Virus record (IMG/VR): IMGVR_UViG_3300050821_005722
Span: 1-28,596 of that record
Source: a virus
DNA: 28,596 nucleotides
Strand: one strand, 5' to 3'
The translations under genes were made by a program, and so were the position numbers. This document shows positions 6,707 to 15,188 of this stretch, piece by piece; position 1 is the first letter of the stretch, and each line of letters begins with the position of its first letter. The notes under the pieces were generated by a model. The model searched no databases. It saw only the letters and a program-made list of their open reading frames with translations, and was not told where the DNA came from.

Positions 6707-7738
6707 TTAGCTGATCGCGCTCGCGGCGTCGATCTGGCGCTGACGGATGGTCGTGTCAGGCCCGAGCGAAGTCGTGAAGTGCACGCGATAGCTGGTCCAT
6801 CCGGGGATCAACCCTTCAGGATCGGCAACAGTTGGCTCTGCGTTCTGCACAATGTTGCACTCGATGTTACGCCACTCACCGTCACCGAATCCGGTGTCAC
6901 CCTTTGCTCCGAGGTTGATGGAGAAGATACCATCGCGACCGAAGATGTAGGTGCGGAGTGCGGTCAGACCTGTGATGCCTTGGAAGTTCGAGGTCTGGGT
7001 GACCAAGTTGGTCTGGTAGAAGTCCACGCCCGTAGAAGGCAGCGTGATAACTTCGGTCAAATCAACCGAGACGAGACTGTCCATCTTCATCTGGCCCACC
7101 GGAGTGTGCTTCAAGATGTCGATTGGGGAATCGTTGCTGTTGTCAGCCAACACATCACCCAAAGCGAACGGATGGATCACGCCTGCGAAGCTCTTGGAGC
7201 CTTCGTCGAACGGACGCACACTGCGACCCGCCAGCGACTGAACGCTGTTACGAATCTGGGAGAGCGACAGAGCGGTGAAGCTGGAAGTGCTTGAAGCGGC
7301 CAGTTGGGTCAGAACACTGGCGTCGATGCTCGATGCACCGTCAGCGGTTGCACGCACGAGTGCGGACAACGATTCGCCCAGACGATACGACATTTCACGA
7401 GCAACGTTCTCGACGGTGTTGTCAATCGCGGTAGCGAGAGACAGCGAAGAGAAGTTCGCGTAATCGGCGTACTCACCGATTGTCGCTGTGGTGGTCAGAA
7501 CGGAAACGCTCAGAGACGAACCAACCGTCCCTTCCGTGGTCTGCGTGGTGTTAGCAGCCAACGGAACGTACATGAACATCTCGTACTGGTTACCGGAGTT
7601 CATCGGCAGATCGAGACGTTCCGAGCATGCGACGAATGGGGTCTGTGCCTTCAAGTTCTCACGGAACTTCTTGTCATAAAACTTTACCGTGGACTGAGGC
7701 AGGTTGGAAAGCTGGTTACCCGCTGGGGAGAAAGCCAT
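6707..7738 (-). CDS. Major capsid protein, N4-gp56 family type
   Basis: The 343-residue product starts at ATG 7738 after CAGGTAAACAAAT. It has the expected length and order of the N4-gp56 capsid family (HK97 fold). An N-terminal arm is followed by LPMNSGNQYEMFMYVPLA, then TTEGTVGSSLSVSVLT, then an ATIGEYADYANFSSLS strand, and a long helix (VENVAREMSYRLGESLSALV) that would be the capsid spine. The C-terminal part has RTYIFGRDGIFSINLG and GWTSYRVHFTT strands. It assembles the head shell in the host cytoplasm. The putative scaffold gene lies directly upstream and portal and terminase further upstream, the usual head-gene order. Identification is from family pattern recognition, not a database search. 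Confidence 0.88.
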   Translation of the reverse strand: MAFSPAGNQLSNLPQSTVKFYDKKFRENLKAQTPFVACSERLDLPMNSGNQYEMFMYVPLAANTTQTTEGTVGSSLSVSVLTTTATIGEYADYANFSSLSLATAIDNTVENVAREMSYRLGESLSALVRATADGASSIDASVLTQLAASSTSSFTALSLSQIRNSVQSLAGRSVRPFDEGSKSFAGVIHPFALGDVLADNSNDSPIDILKHTPVGQMKMDSLVSVDLTEVITLPSTGVDFYQTNLVTQTSNFQGITGLTALRTYIFGRDGIFSINLGAKGDTGFGDGEWRNIECNIVQNAEPTVADPEGLIPGWTSYRVHFTTSLGPDTTIRQRQIDAASAIS

Positions 7739-7751
7739 ATTTGTTTACCTG

Positions 7752-8744
7752 TTATCGACGAGGACGTGGGGGCCGGGTTGCTTCCAACTCGTTCACACGT
7801 TTGACAAACGCTGGGTTTGTCATAATCTGCTTCCGATAATCTTCGGAAGGCATATCGTCGATCTTTTTCAAAGTCAGTGATTCCATCTCGGTTGTAGGCA
7901 TCGCACCACCCACCGGGGCAATACGATTATTCAAACCTGACGGAACATGACTCTGTCGCTTTTCTTGCGGCGGCGGAACTTCGTTAATTCGAACGGGTTC
8001 CACTGCTACAGCCTGCGGTTCCGGCTGTATTTCCGCCACGCGAGTCACAACGGATGTGACTACTGGCGGAACCTCACGCACGATAGGAGAAGAAAGAAGC
8101 AATCCGGCTTCTTCCATCTTTGCTTGGGCAAATTCAAAATTCTTAACGGATGGCTTTAGCCCTGTCTTTGTCATCCATTCACAAACTGTGTTGATATTTT
8201 CCGGGCACGAATAAAATTCTGGGTGCCTTTCGAGCCAAACCTCAGCATTCTGGCGAGCAAGAATCTGCTGCGTCTGTTGCTGTTGTTCGTTCAATGTGTC
8301 ACGTAACTGCGCGGGAGGAACGCCGAGCGAGGACTCTAGGAGTCGGTCGCGGGCGGACTCAAACTTCGCCGGATCATTCATGTCCTGTGAAATCGCATAC
8401 CGTTCTTCCGTAGTAAGCGGCTTCTCTTTGAATTGGATGAATGTCGAGGTCCGTTCCAAATCTTCAGGCAGGGCATCTACCTCAGGGGTTCCGAGGCGAG
8501 CCTTGCGTTTTACATCACGCATTCCGAGGATAGAATTGCTATGAGCCTTTTCTAACTTCTCAACCAACTCTTCCATGGTGGTATAACTGAATCGTTGTTT
8601 GCCACCGACGGGCCTATTGTGCTCGTCTACAGGCTGATACTCGTGCCATTTCACTTCGGGCGCTGCTGGCGCAACGGCCACGGGCGCTTCTACGACGGTT
8701 GCACGTTCAATTAACTCTGTGGAAAACATCTGTGTTGTACTCAT
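7752..8744 (-). CDS. Putative capsid scaffolding protein
   Basis: I start the 330-residue protein at ATG 8744 (MSTTQMF), which has a CTTGGAGGAGG site; an in-frame ATG five codons earlier would fall inside that site. The sequence is hydrophilic, rich in Glu, Gln, Pro and Val. It has a Gln-rich helix (TLNEQQQQTQQILARQ, about residues 150-170), a predicted folded segment around ERHPEFYSCPENINTVCEW, and a long Pro/Val linker. Its C-terminal motif MTNPAFVKRVNELE is followed by a basic end (RPPRPRR). A helical, low-complexity protein with a basic C-terminal binding element just before the major capsid gene fits a scaffold. The C-terminal motif recurs alone in the 3814-3978 gene. Scaffold identity is inference from position and composition. 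Confidence 0.65.
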   Translation of the reverse strand: MSTTQMFSTELIERATVVEAPVAVAPAAPEVKWHEYQPVDEHNRPVGGKQRFSYTTMEELVEKLEKAHSNSILGMRDVKRKARLGTPEVDALPEDLERTSTFIQFKEKPLTTEERYAISQDMNDPAKFESARDRLLESSLGVPPAQLRDTLNEQQQQTQQILARQNAEVWLERHPEFYSCPENINTVCEWMTKTGLKPSVKNFEFAQAKMEEAGLLLSSPIVREVPPVVTSVVTRVAEIQPEPQAVAVEPVRINEVPPPQEKRQSHVPSGLNNRIAPVGGAMPTTEMESLTLKKIDDMPSEDYRKQIMTNPAFVKRVNELEATRPPRPRR

Positions 8745-8761
8745 ACAATCCTCCTCCAAGG

Positions 8762-9094
8762 TTACTGCAATTCCGGCATTTCAGTCGCATTCTCAACTTG
8801 TGGTGCACGGTTGGTGTATGCGACGATTTGGCACTCGCTCTCGATCTTTTCCATGAGTGCCGTGTAAAATTGTGCCACGCCTTTTGCGATGAAGTGAGCG
8901 GCGAGGACTTCTTCCTGTTTCGAGGGGTTGGTATCGAGCAATTTGAAATTGAACTTACGAACCTGATCTTCCATAATCCGTTGCATGATTTCGAAGCCGC
9001 GTTGCTTTACGCTGGCGGCTAGGACTCCACGCTCGTCATCAGTGAGTACCAACTCGATATCCAATCCCCTTAATTCGTTTGTAACTTTCAGCAT
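8762..9094 (-). CDS. Hypothetical late phage protein (110 residues)
   Basis: ATG at 9094 follows CTTGGAGGAGAC. The product begins MLKVTNELRGLDIELVLTDDE and is mostly helical, acidic and Glu rich, with no Cys cluster, membrane segment or catalytic motif. It ends with a flexible tail (ENATEMPELQ). The gene sits between the membrane protein gene and the putative scaffold with short gaps that hold ribosome binding sites. From memory proteins with this start are recurrent beside portal and scaffold genes in environmental phages. Function is unknown; help in head assembly is a guess from location. Confidence 0.7.
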   Translation of the reverse strand: MLKVTNELRGLDIELVLTDDERGVLAASVKQRGFEIMQRIMEDQVRKFNFKLLDTNPSKQEEVLAAHFIAKGVAQFYTALMEKIESECQIVAYTNRAPQVENATEMPELQ

Positions 9095-9112
9095 GTCTCC
9101 TCCAAGAGTTTC

Positions 9113-9577
9113 TTATGCCGTCTTTCGAAGTTTGTCTACTACTATGTATCCCCAGATGAATACACAGAAAGCGCCCAACCATTCTCCGAGTTCTAACAGT
9201 TCATCTCCAATGCTGTATGTACCGTCATGAAAATCAAAAACGTCGGCCAAAGCATTCAGATGAGTCTCGGAGGTCATTATGCAATGACGCTCATCGAGCA
9301 TTTTCTCCTCGTACATGATCTTGATTTCTGCCGCCGTGATTGCTGCTGCTCTCCTGCTCTGGACTTTTTCCGCAGGATCGCTGGCTCTTTCAACAGCTTC
9401 TTCGTAGGCAACAAATTCTTTTAACGACAGAGTCCTATACTCGGCGGTGTTAATCATGACAGGGAATCTGTCATGGTTGGCAATCAGTACAAGTTGATTG
9501 GAAACTGCGCCAAGTCCACCGATAGCGGTTGGAAGGAGCAGAATCCATAGGAAGGTCTTACGGAGAAAATTCATCAT
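9113..9577 (-). CDS. Two-helix phage membrane protein
   Basis: I place the start at ATG 9577 (MMNFLRKTF), which has TGGAAAGAAAGCC upstream. The in-frame ATG at 9604 has no ribosome binding site and would add a charged leader. The 154-residue protein has a basic N-terminus, one hydrophobic segment at about residues 7-25 (FLWILLLPTAIGGLGAV) and a second near residues 130-147 (AFCVFIWGYIVV), followed by a basic end. Between them is a soluble segment with SNQLVLIANHDRFPVMIN and MTSETHLNALADVFDF. This suggests an inner-membrane protein with a loop in either the periplasm or the cytoplasm. Possible roles include lysis accessory or exclusion; nothing proves either. Placement between portal and scaffold genes is unusual for a lysis gene. 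Confidence 0.7.
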   Translation of the reverse strand: MMNFLRKTFLWILLLPTAIGGLGAVSNQLVLIANHDRFPVMINTAEYRTLSLKEFVAYEEAVERASDPAEKVQSRRAAAITAAEIKIMYEEKMLDERHCIMTSETHLNALADVFDFHDGTYSIGDELLELGEWLGAFCVFIWGYIVVDKLRKTA

Positions 9578-9637
9578 GGCTTTCTTTCCATCCAGAGCAT
9601 TCATTTACGACGCCCGCAAGCGGCCCTCTGTTCGTCG

Positions 9638-9658
9638 GGCGGGATGTTTAGTCCCGCC
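9638..9658 (-). repeat. 7-bp hairpin at the end of the portal gene
   Basis: GGCGGGA at 9638-9644 pairs with TCCCGCC at 9652-9658, touching the TAG stop of the portal gene. A second small GC-rich hairpin lies around 9613-9625. The minus strand downstream is GC rich with no T-run, so termination is not supported. mRNA stability or processing between the portal and later genes is possible. Confidence 0.4.
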
Positions 9659-11787
9659 TATTCAATTGTTGGAGTCTGGCCCTGTAATCCACCCGTACTC
9701 GGTTCGCCCTCAACGGTTTCGGAAAGCCCTGATGCCTTTGCCGATGCGATAACGAGGTCGCGCTTAATACGGTTGTTAGAAGACTGGTCTTCCAATTCTT
9801 GTTTCTGTTCAAACTTCTGTTGCGTTGATTGTCCCTGAGCAGCATTTTTTGCCGCGTTCATTGCCGCTGGAGAATTCGCCTTTCGTTCTGCGACTTCTTC
9901 CGGCGTCATAGGAACGACGATATCATTCGCGTTCTTCCATTCGCTTGCTTCCATCCACATGTGGAAAATCACGTCGAAGTCAATCTTCTTTCCCTGTTTA
10001 GCAAGTGCATCCGCCAACTGCGGGTTATCAAGGAACTGCGTCAACATCGTCATGGACTGGGCCATAGTACGTTTCGCGGACATTGCAGCACCCGCGAGAA
10101 CTTCGAAGTCCATGGTTGCATCCCAATATTCTTGCATGCCGATGGATTTCGTTAATGGCTTGCCGAGCACGTCACCCAGAATGTGAAGGATTGACGCATC
10201 TGACATTTTCGTGAAGACGAGTTCATCCATGATATACAACCATGGTTTGAACACTTGCTCAATGAAGTTGTCCAACGGACCATCGAGTCTTGTCGCACTC
10301 GCGGATGCTTGAATTGCGGCACCGCCTGAAGTGCGACCCATACTAGAGCGTGGGCCTGCTGAACTGCCCTGCACTAATTGCTGGTCTGCGCCGGACGATG
10401 ATTCTGTCGCTTGTTCGGATTCTCGCAATGCTTGCCAAACATCGGAAGGCACTTTTGGAGTTTCCATTAGCTTGAATGCTTTGTCCGCTTCGCCATCGAC
10501 AGTCATTACCTTGCCGAGGCTGGTCTTGACCATCTGCGTGAAGTTGTTTCCGTCACGTTTTTTCAGATAGATCGGGTTGACACCGTACGACAAAATTTTG
10601 AGAATTGCATTAATCGTGCCTTGGTCAACTCTCTGGTTCTGACCGACGATGAGACCCAGACCCATTCCATAAAACGATTTCGGTCTGTTCCACCAGTTTG
10701 CAGATAAGAACGGCAGACGTTTGAATTCGTTGTCGCCCTTATATAAAACTTTCTCGCCCTTTAGGACGATGATCTTCTGTTTTCCATCCCAGTACTCAAG
10801 CACTTCCAACTTGGTCATCAGCGGGTTAGGCGTAATGCCGATATTGGAATCTTGAGCGTGATGGACCGCGCCTTTCATGTAAAGCGCCTGCTCTACATTT
10901 TGATTCGGTGCGGTAGGTGTTTGCACGGCCCACACATCTTTTAGATTCGCGGGGAACGTCCAACCATCCATGACTGACTTATCGTCTTTTGCTTCCAGTT
11001 CCAGCGCCTCTCTTATGGCGTCTAGTTCGTAAAAATCCATCGAACGAACATCAATTGCCCATCGCGCTTCTCGAATATCTGCGACAGCCAGCTTTGGGTC
11101 AACAAGAACTGCGTCCAATGGACGATGTTCAAAGAAAGGCATAGGCACGACCTTAGTCGTCACCTTGATGCTGGGTGGTTTATCTTCAGGGATGAGATGG
11201 ATGTCGGGTGCGTTATCCGGCCCTGTCTTGATGGTAGCGACAGCGGCTGTGCGTTTGGACGTTGTAATCTCCGTCCAATCGTATCCCCACTTCCAGATGC
11301 CCGTACCGAGATGGGCCATCGTTTCGAGTCCCCACTTCGTCTCAGTCTTGAACTTACTCTTGTCGAGTACGTATGAGAACAAAGCTGTCTTCGCGTCCGT
11401 AATCTCCTGCTTGACGCCGGGACGCGGGCGAAGAATCATTGGCGGATCATCATAGAACATGCCCTTATACAACTGCGGAACAACAGAGTTGCAAATCTTC
11501 GCAACCGTAAACCGCACCACATTAGGTTCGAGAACATAAGTATTCTCGTAGACCGTCATAGGTCGCGGTGCCTGAAATAGCAAGTCCGCATCTCTCCAGA
11601 GAAGGTTCCACTGTTTGTTCAAAAGAAAGTCTCGTGCAGCTTGGGCAGATTGAATAACGGTCGCTAGATGAGCCGAAAGGTCGCCCTTCACTTCTTTAAT
11701 TGCGCCTGATTTGTCGTAATTTGCACCCGTCAGGGTTTCATTCGGATTACCGTCGGCTACCAATTGTGAATCAATCATTTCGGGCAT
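9658..11787 (-). CDS. Portal protein
   Basis: The 709-residue product starts at ATG 11787 after TTAGGAGCGAT, 7 bases beyond the terminase stop. Size, acidic character and order right after the large terminase gene indicate the portal, the dodecameric ring at the head vertex through which DNA is pumped. The N-terminal part has the run RDFLLNKQWNLLWRDADLLF. The middle has PFLSANWWNRPKSFYGMGL, then VGQNQRVDQGTINAILKI, typical of portal crown and stem helices. The C-terminal about 100 residues are Ala/Gln/Lys rich and flexible. It sits with terminase, scaffold and capsid in classic packaging order. The exact portal subfamily cannot be named without a profile search. Confidence 0.88.
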   Translation of the reverse strand: MPEMIDSQLVADGNPNETLTGANYDKSGAIKEVKGDLSAHLATVIQSAQAARDFLLNKQWNLLWRDADLLFQAPRPMTVYENTYVLEPNVVRFTVAKICNSVVPQLYKGMFYDDPPMILRPRPGVKQEITDAKTALFSYVLDKSKFKTETKWGLETMAHLGTGIWKWGYDWTEITTSKRTAAVATIKTGPDNAPDIHLIPEDKPPSIKVTTKVVPMPFFEHRPLDAVLVDPKLAVADIREARWAIDVRSMDFYELDAIREALELEAKDDKSVMDGWTFPANLKDVWAVQTPTAPNQNVEQALYMKGAVHHAQDSNIGITPNPLMTKLEVLEYWDGKQKIIVLKGEKVLYKGDNEFKRLPFLSANWWNRPKSFYGMGLGLIVGQNQRVDQGTINAILKILSYGVNPIYLKKRDGNNFTQMVKTSLGKVMTVDGEADKAFKLMETPKVPSDVWQALRESEQATESSSGADQQLVQGSSAGPRSSMGRTSGGAAIQASASATRLDGPLDNFIEQVFKPWLYIMDELVFTKMSDASILHILGDVLGKPLTKSIGMQEYWDATMDFEVLAGAAMSAKRTMAQSMTMLTQFLDNPQLADALAKQGKKIDFDVIFHMWMEASEWKNANDIVVPMTPEEVAERKANSPAAMNAAKNAAQGQSTQQKFEQKQELEDQSSNNRIKRDLVIASAKASGLSETVEGEPSTGGLQGQTPTIE

Positions 11788-11794
11788 ATCGCTC

Positions 11795-13813
11795 CTAATT
11801 GTACAGCCCCGCGTCCGCTAATGGGTCACTATAACCCCCAACGCCATCCTGATGTGCTTTGACCGCGTCCTGCGTAGACATATCGGGGTTTTCCAGAGCC
11901 ACGTTGAGAGCCTTCTGTTTGAAGCATTTCTCGTAAGTGCCCTTGCCATATATGTGATCGTACTGTTGCTTCTGTTGTGAACTGATAACGAAGTCGGGAG
12001 AGGCTTCCTGCTTCTTGCCTTCCATGTCCGCGTATGAAGAAAACTGGTCAACGAGAATCGAGAGTGCACTCACGATATCATCATGCGTGCCCGCTGCGGT
12101 TCCAAAATTGGCTAGTTCTGTATACAACTCTTCGAGTCCGACCATCTGGTTAGCGAACAGCATGCGCTCGTCTCCGAGATATCGGAGAACGGGTTTCGCC
12201 TTCTGATCTTTAGCAGTGGCCTTGCTGCCCTTGCCGAGCGGCACAAACTCAATCGGTACACGTACACGTAACTTATCCATCTCTCGATAAATTTCTTTAC
12301 CGAGCCATTTCACACCGACAGATTCTTCGATGCACATTCGTGCGGGTCGCCATTGGTTCGCCACAGACGCAATCTTTACTGGGAGTTCAAATTCGTTCCA
12401 CTTGCCACGGGCCATATCAATGATATAAAATCGACCCCCATAAATCAGAGCCGTAATCATGACCGTATAGTCTGCCCAACTCTTCGTTGAGTAGGCCGTG
12501 TCAATACATGTGACAACCAACCCCGATTGCGGGAGGAGATTGGAGTGGATCGTCCGACGTTCGAGCAACTCCCGTGGGAACTTGACCGTATGTGCTCTGG
12601 TCGGATCGTTCAAATACTTTATCGCAAAACCTTCGGCATCATGCATCTTCGAGCGAAGGAAAGCGTACGTCAATTGGCCGGGGACGTTGAACCACAATTC
12701 GTAGTCAGACTCCTGCATCTCGCTTTCAACTTTACCCGCCTTCACTGCGGCGGCATTCGGCCACCAACAAGGACGCAGGTAAACTTTCATGTTGATAGGA
12801 TCGCCCGCCTTCTCACAGGCTTTAATGTGCTTCATGTCTTGGCCGTACGTATCTTCGGAATCGTACCACGTTCCGATTTTATCGTAGAAGCCGTAAGGGT
12901 GAAGCATGGCTTGGTTGATGCTAACTTGTTTGTTGACGTTGATTATTCTATCTACCGTTCGACTGTTTTCGTTGGTCACAACGTCATCTAATTTCATGAC
13001 GCCCGCGTGCCAACCAGATAAGTTCTGGTCAATAGATGCCGCCCATACGGTAGACCCGGTGCCCTGAGTAGAACAAGCAGGCGTATCGAATTCAGATTCT
13101 CGACCATCATCCTTGTCAATGCAGTGTTCCGCAAATAAAACTTGGAACATGAAAGGGGTGTCATCATCCATTGTTCGGGGCTTAATAGCTTTCTTCGTCT
13201 CGAATAGGTTGACGTTTTCCATTGTTCCTTCTTCGAGTTTGAAGAAGCCTTTTATTTCAGTGACAAAATCTTTCGCCAACTGCAACACGCCCGTAAGAAT
13301 GATGACAGTGACTTCAGGAAAATTGATGATCCACTGTACCGTATCAGCCATGTCAATAGATGACTTGAAGCCTCCACGAGGGACAAGTAACAACCGTTCC
13401 TTATGATCTACGTATGCTTGCGCGAATTCTTTGAAAGTCTTGACTGTAGGGTCTTTACGCACGAAAAAATCGTTGCAAATTTCTTCATGCGTATTATGAG
13501 TCGTCCCATCAATCCAGACATACGTCTTGTCGGTCGTATCCTTGTATTTTTCGAGCAGATGGCACAGCGCGAATAGATTCGTCTGTGCTAGGAAACGATA
13601 ACGCAGCATCTGCGTCATGGTTTCCGGCTGGTCGTCCATTACAACTTTGTATGCACGGCAAATATCAAGTACGCGCTGCTGGTGAACCTGCTTCATCTTC
13701 ATGAAGCTGGAGAGGGCTTTCGCGTCGAATTCGTCCATCGACATGTCCCGATGCTGATAATTCGTATCGGCTTTGTGCTTATCAAACCATGTCTGTAACG
13801 TTTCGACTTTCAT
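11795..13813 (-). CDS. terL: Terminase large subunit (packaging ATPase and nuclease)
   Basis: The 672-residue protein starts at ATG 13813 with GCGAGGAGCGGT upstream. Residues 144-151 (VPRGGFKS) are a variant Walker A typical of terminases, and KLDDVV at about 274-279 fits Walker B. The C-terminal RNase H-like nuclease has its acidic set: D438 in VVTCIDTAY, E496 in MCIEES and D578/D579 in THDDIVSAL. The protein cuts the phage concatemer and drives DNA into the prohead through the portal, whose gene follows. A length of 672 is somewhat above the common 450-600. No small terminase gene is recognised upstream; the basic 86-residue or 199-residue neighbours are candidates only by position. Confidence 0.93.
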   Translation of the reverse strand: MKVETLQTWFDKHKADTNYQHRDMSMDEFDAKALSSFMKMKQVHQQRVLDICRAYKVVMDDQPETMTQMLRYRFLAQTNLFALCHLLEKYKDTTDKTYVWIDGTTHNTHEEICNDFFVRKDPTVKTFKEFAQAYVDHKERLLLVPRGGFKSSIDMADTVQWIINFPEVTVIILTGVLQLAKDFVTEIKGFFKLEEGTMENVNLFETKKAIKPRTMDDDTPFMFQVLFAEHCIDKDDGRESEFDTPACSTQGTGSTVWAASIDQNLSGWHAGVMKLDDVVTNENSRTVDRIINVNKQVSINQAMLHPYGFYDKIGTWYDSEDTYGQDMKHIKACEKAGDPINMKVYLRPCWWPNAAAVKAGKVESEMQESDYELWFNVPGQLTYAFLRSKMHDAEGFAIKYLNDPTRAHTVKFPRELLERRTIHSNLLPQSGLVVTCIDTAYSTKSWADYTVMITALIYGGRFYIIDMARGKWNEFELPVKIASVANQWRPARMCIEESVGVKWLGKEIYREMDKLRVRVPIEFVPLGKGSKATAKDQKAKPVLRYLGDERMLFANQMVGLEELYTELANFGTAAGTHDDIVSALSILVDQFSSYADMEGKKQEASPDFVISSQQKQQYDHIYGKGTYEKCFKQKALNVALENPDMSTQDAVKAHQDGVGGYSDPLADAGLYN

Positions 13814-13828
13814 ACCGCTCCTCGCTAC

Positions 13829-14089
13829 TTATTTCCCGCTAGTTACTGGGCATTCGCCTACTGCGCCCGGACGACCTGTCGCCGCGACATGGTTGTTCCC
13901 TGCGCGTTTCGTGCCTTCCGAAACTTTGTTGCTCACACCGACTGGCTTAGTCTCATAGTCAGGATATTTGGTGCTGCCTGCACGTTTTTCTCCGACTTGA
14001 TTGAAAGCCTTGCTTGGACTGGTATGCTTCAAAACTGGGGGAACCGCTGTCTTGTACAGTATCGGTTCTGCTGTCTTTACCTTCGCCAT
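13829..14089 (-). CDS. Small basic late protein
   Basis: ATG at 14089 follows TATAAGGAGATTTT. The 86-residue product is rich in Lys, Gly, Pro, Thr and Val, with little predicted order (KVKTAEPILYKTAVPPVLK, then repeated basic/Gly patches such as EKRAGSTKYP and GTKRAGNNH). The partial repetition of KRAG suggests a short internal duplication. The gene lies directly before the large terminase, a common place for a small terminase or head-joining protein, but the product is short and seems disordered, so I do not assign it. Confidence 0.65.
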   Translation of the reverse strand: MAKVKTAEPILYKTAVPPVLKHTSPSKAFNQVGEKRAGSTKYPDYETKPVGVSNKVSEGTKRAGNNHVAATGRPGAVGECPVTSGK

Positions 14090-14098
14090 AAAATCTCC

Positions 14099-14698
14099 TT
14101 ATACTGCGGGTGCTGCTGGTGCTGCGGGTGCTCCTGCTGCCGGGGCTGCTGGCGGTCCGCCTGCGGGTGCTCCCATTACAGCCGCATCGCTCGATCCATC
14201 CCCCATGTTTGCATTCATATGCGACATCACAGATTTCATATCTGGGGAGGCGTGCTCTTCCATTTTGTGATGCTCCGGGTGTGTGTGATGATGCTCATGA
14301 ATATACCCACCCGACTTTGCCTTACGCGTTCGAATTTCGTGAATCTCTTTCTTGGGCTTCTCTTCAGAGCGGCCCGGAACTAATGCCATGGAATCCATTT
14401 TGTTTTCCTTTTTAGTCTTGACCGCTTCACCCTCGTGCAACTTGTAAACACCAGTCTTCGGAACATAGTCCGTACCATGCTTGAAACTTCCAAGTGGCTT
14501 AGTCATCTGGTCTACCGGGATTCTTACTTCACCCTTGCGGTCTCCGTACTTTGCATGCTTGTTAATCTTATCAGGATTCTCCTGAGGAGGGGTCGCTTTC
14601 GGTAATGAAGGGGCTACTTCATTTACTACCGCATTTGTCTCTCGAACACGTGATCGGAGTCCCGGCCCATCATTCATTACATCTTGTTCTTTCGGCAT
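14099..14698 (-). CDS. Disordered protein with a His-rich patch and a Pro/Ala tail
   Basis: I start the gene at ATG 14698, which has CCAAAAGGATAGT upstream, and not at the TTG six codons earlier. The 199-residue product is hydrophilic and Lys/Glu rich. A motif KTGVYKLHEGEAV lies near residues 80-95, then comes a His-rich patch (HEHHHTHPEHHKMEEH) and a final low-complexity tail of Ala, Pro and Gly. The patch could bind divalent metal. The tail resembles flexible linkers of virion proteins. The previous gene's stop lies only two bases upstream. Function is unknown; a virion-associated role is plausible from the operon context. Confidence 0.7.
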   Translation of the reverse strand: MPKEQDVMNDGPGLRSRVRETNAVVNEVAPSLPKATPPQENPDKINKHAKYGDRKGEVRIPVDQMTKPLGSFKHGTDYVPKTGVYKLHEGEAVKTKKENKMDSMALVPGRSEEKPKKEIHEIRTRKAKSGGYIHEHHHTHPEHHKMEEHASPDMKSVMSHMNANMGDGSSDAAVMGAPAGGPPAAPAAGAPAAPAAPAV

Positions 14699-14699
14699 A

Positions 14700-15188
14700 C
14701 TATCCTTTTGGGGCAATCTCGTCCCACATCTTTCGGGCTATATACTCCATTCCGTGACCGGGGTCATACGGACTATAAAGCGTCTTGAAAATTTTCTTGG
14801 CCCTGTTGAAAGGTTGTGGCAACTCACCGATGGATCGCATGAACAACATGGCCGTTGTCGGGCCTCTACTATGTCCCGCGTTGCAGTGTACAAGTATCTT
14901 TTTACCCTGTGACCACATCTCTTGCGCGAATTCTATACCCTGAAGAATCATCTTATCTGAGATAAAGTCGGGGTCATCTGTGTCGATCAAATTCATCGCA
15001 GCGTGGTCACCTTGTCGAATGAACAAATAGTTTTTGTCCTTAGGGGCACCCATAGTCGTATAACCAAGCATCTCGCGGTGACCATCCGGACCGTCTTTTG
15101 CGGCGGTAAGTCTGGCATAACCACGTCTCTTCGCCTCAGGCACGTCTTCGTCACTGCCTACGTATAGATTCGGAATTACTTGTTCCAT
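14700..15188 (-). CDS. Dual-specificity (tyrosine) phosphatase-like protein
   Basis: The 162-residue protein starts at ATG 15188 after TTTGAGGAGAACGT. It has the HCx5R phosphatase loop as VHCNAGHSRGPT, with H101, nucleophile C102 and R108, so all catalytic loop residues are present. The N-terminal EQVIPNLYVGSDEDV matches the usual 'I-x-x-x-L-Y-[LIV]-G' start of dual-specificity phosphatases, and candidate general acids are D69-D74. The family removes phosphate from Tyr/Ser/Thr of proteins or from other substrates such as RNA ends or phosphoinositides. Size fits a single catalytic domain without extra modules. It is embedded among late packaging genes, which is an unexpected place for a signalling enzyme. 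Its substrate cannot be read from sequence. Confidence 0.85.
   Translation of the reverse strand: MEQVIPNLYVGSDEDVPEAKRRGYARLTAAKDGPDGHREMLGYTTMGAPKDKNYLFIRQGDHAAMNLIDTDDPDFISDKMILQGIEFAQEMWSQGKKILVHCNAGHSRGPTTAMLFMRSIGELPQPFNRAKKIFKTLYSPYDPGHGMEYIARKMWDEIAPKG

Noticed and set aside
7304-7804. 166-codon plus-strand frame opposite the capsid gene
   Set aside because: Antisense shadow of the capsid and scaffold genes with no ribosome binding site or family pattern.
11795-14698. Small terminase subunit among the small genes next to the large terminase
   Set aside because: The 86- and 199-residue products look disordered and lack a helix-turn-helix, so position alone was not enough.
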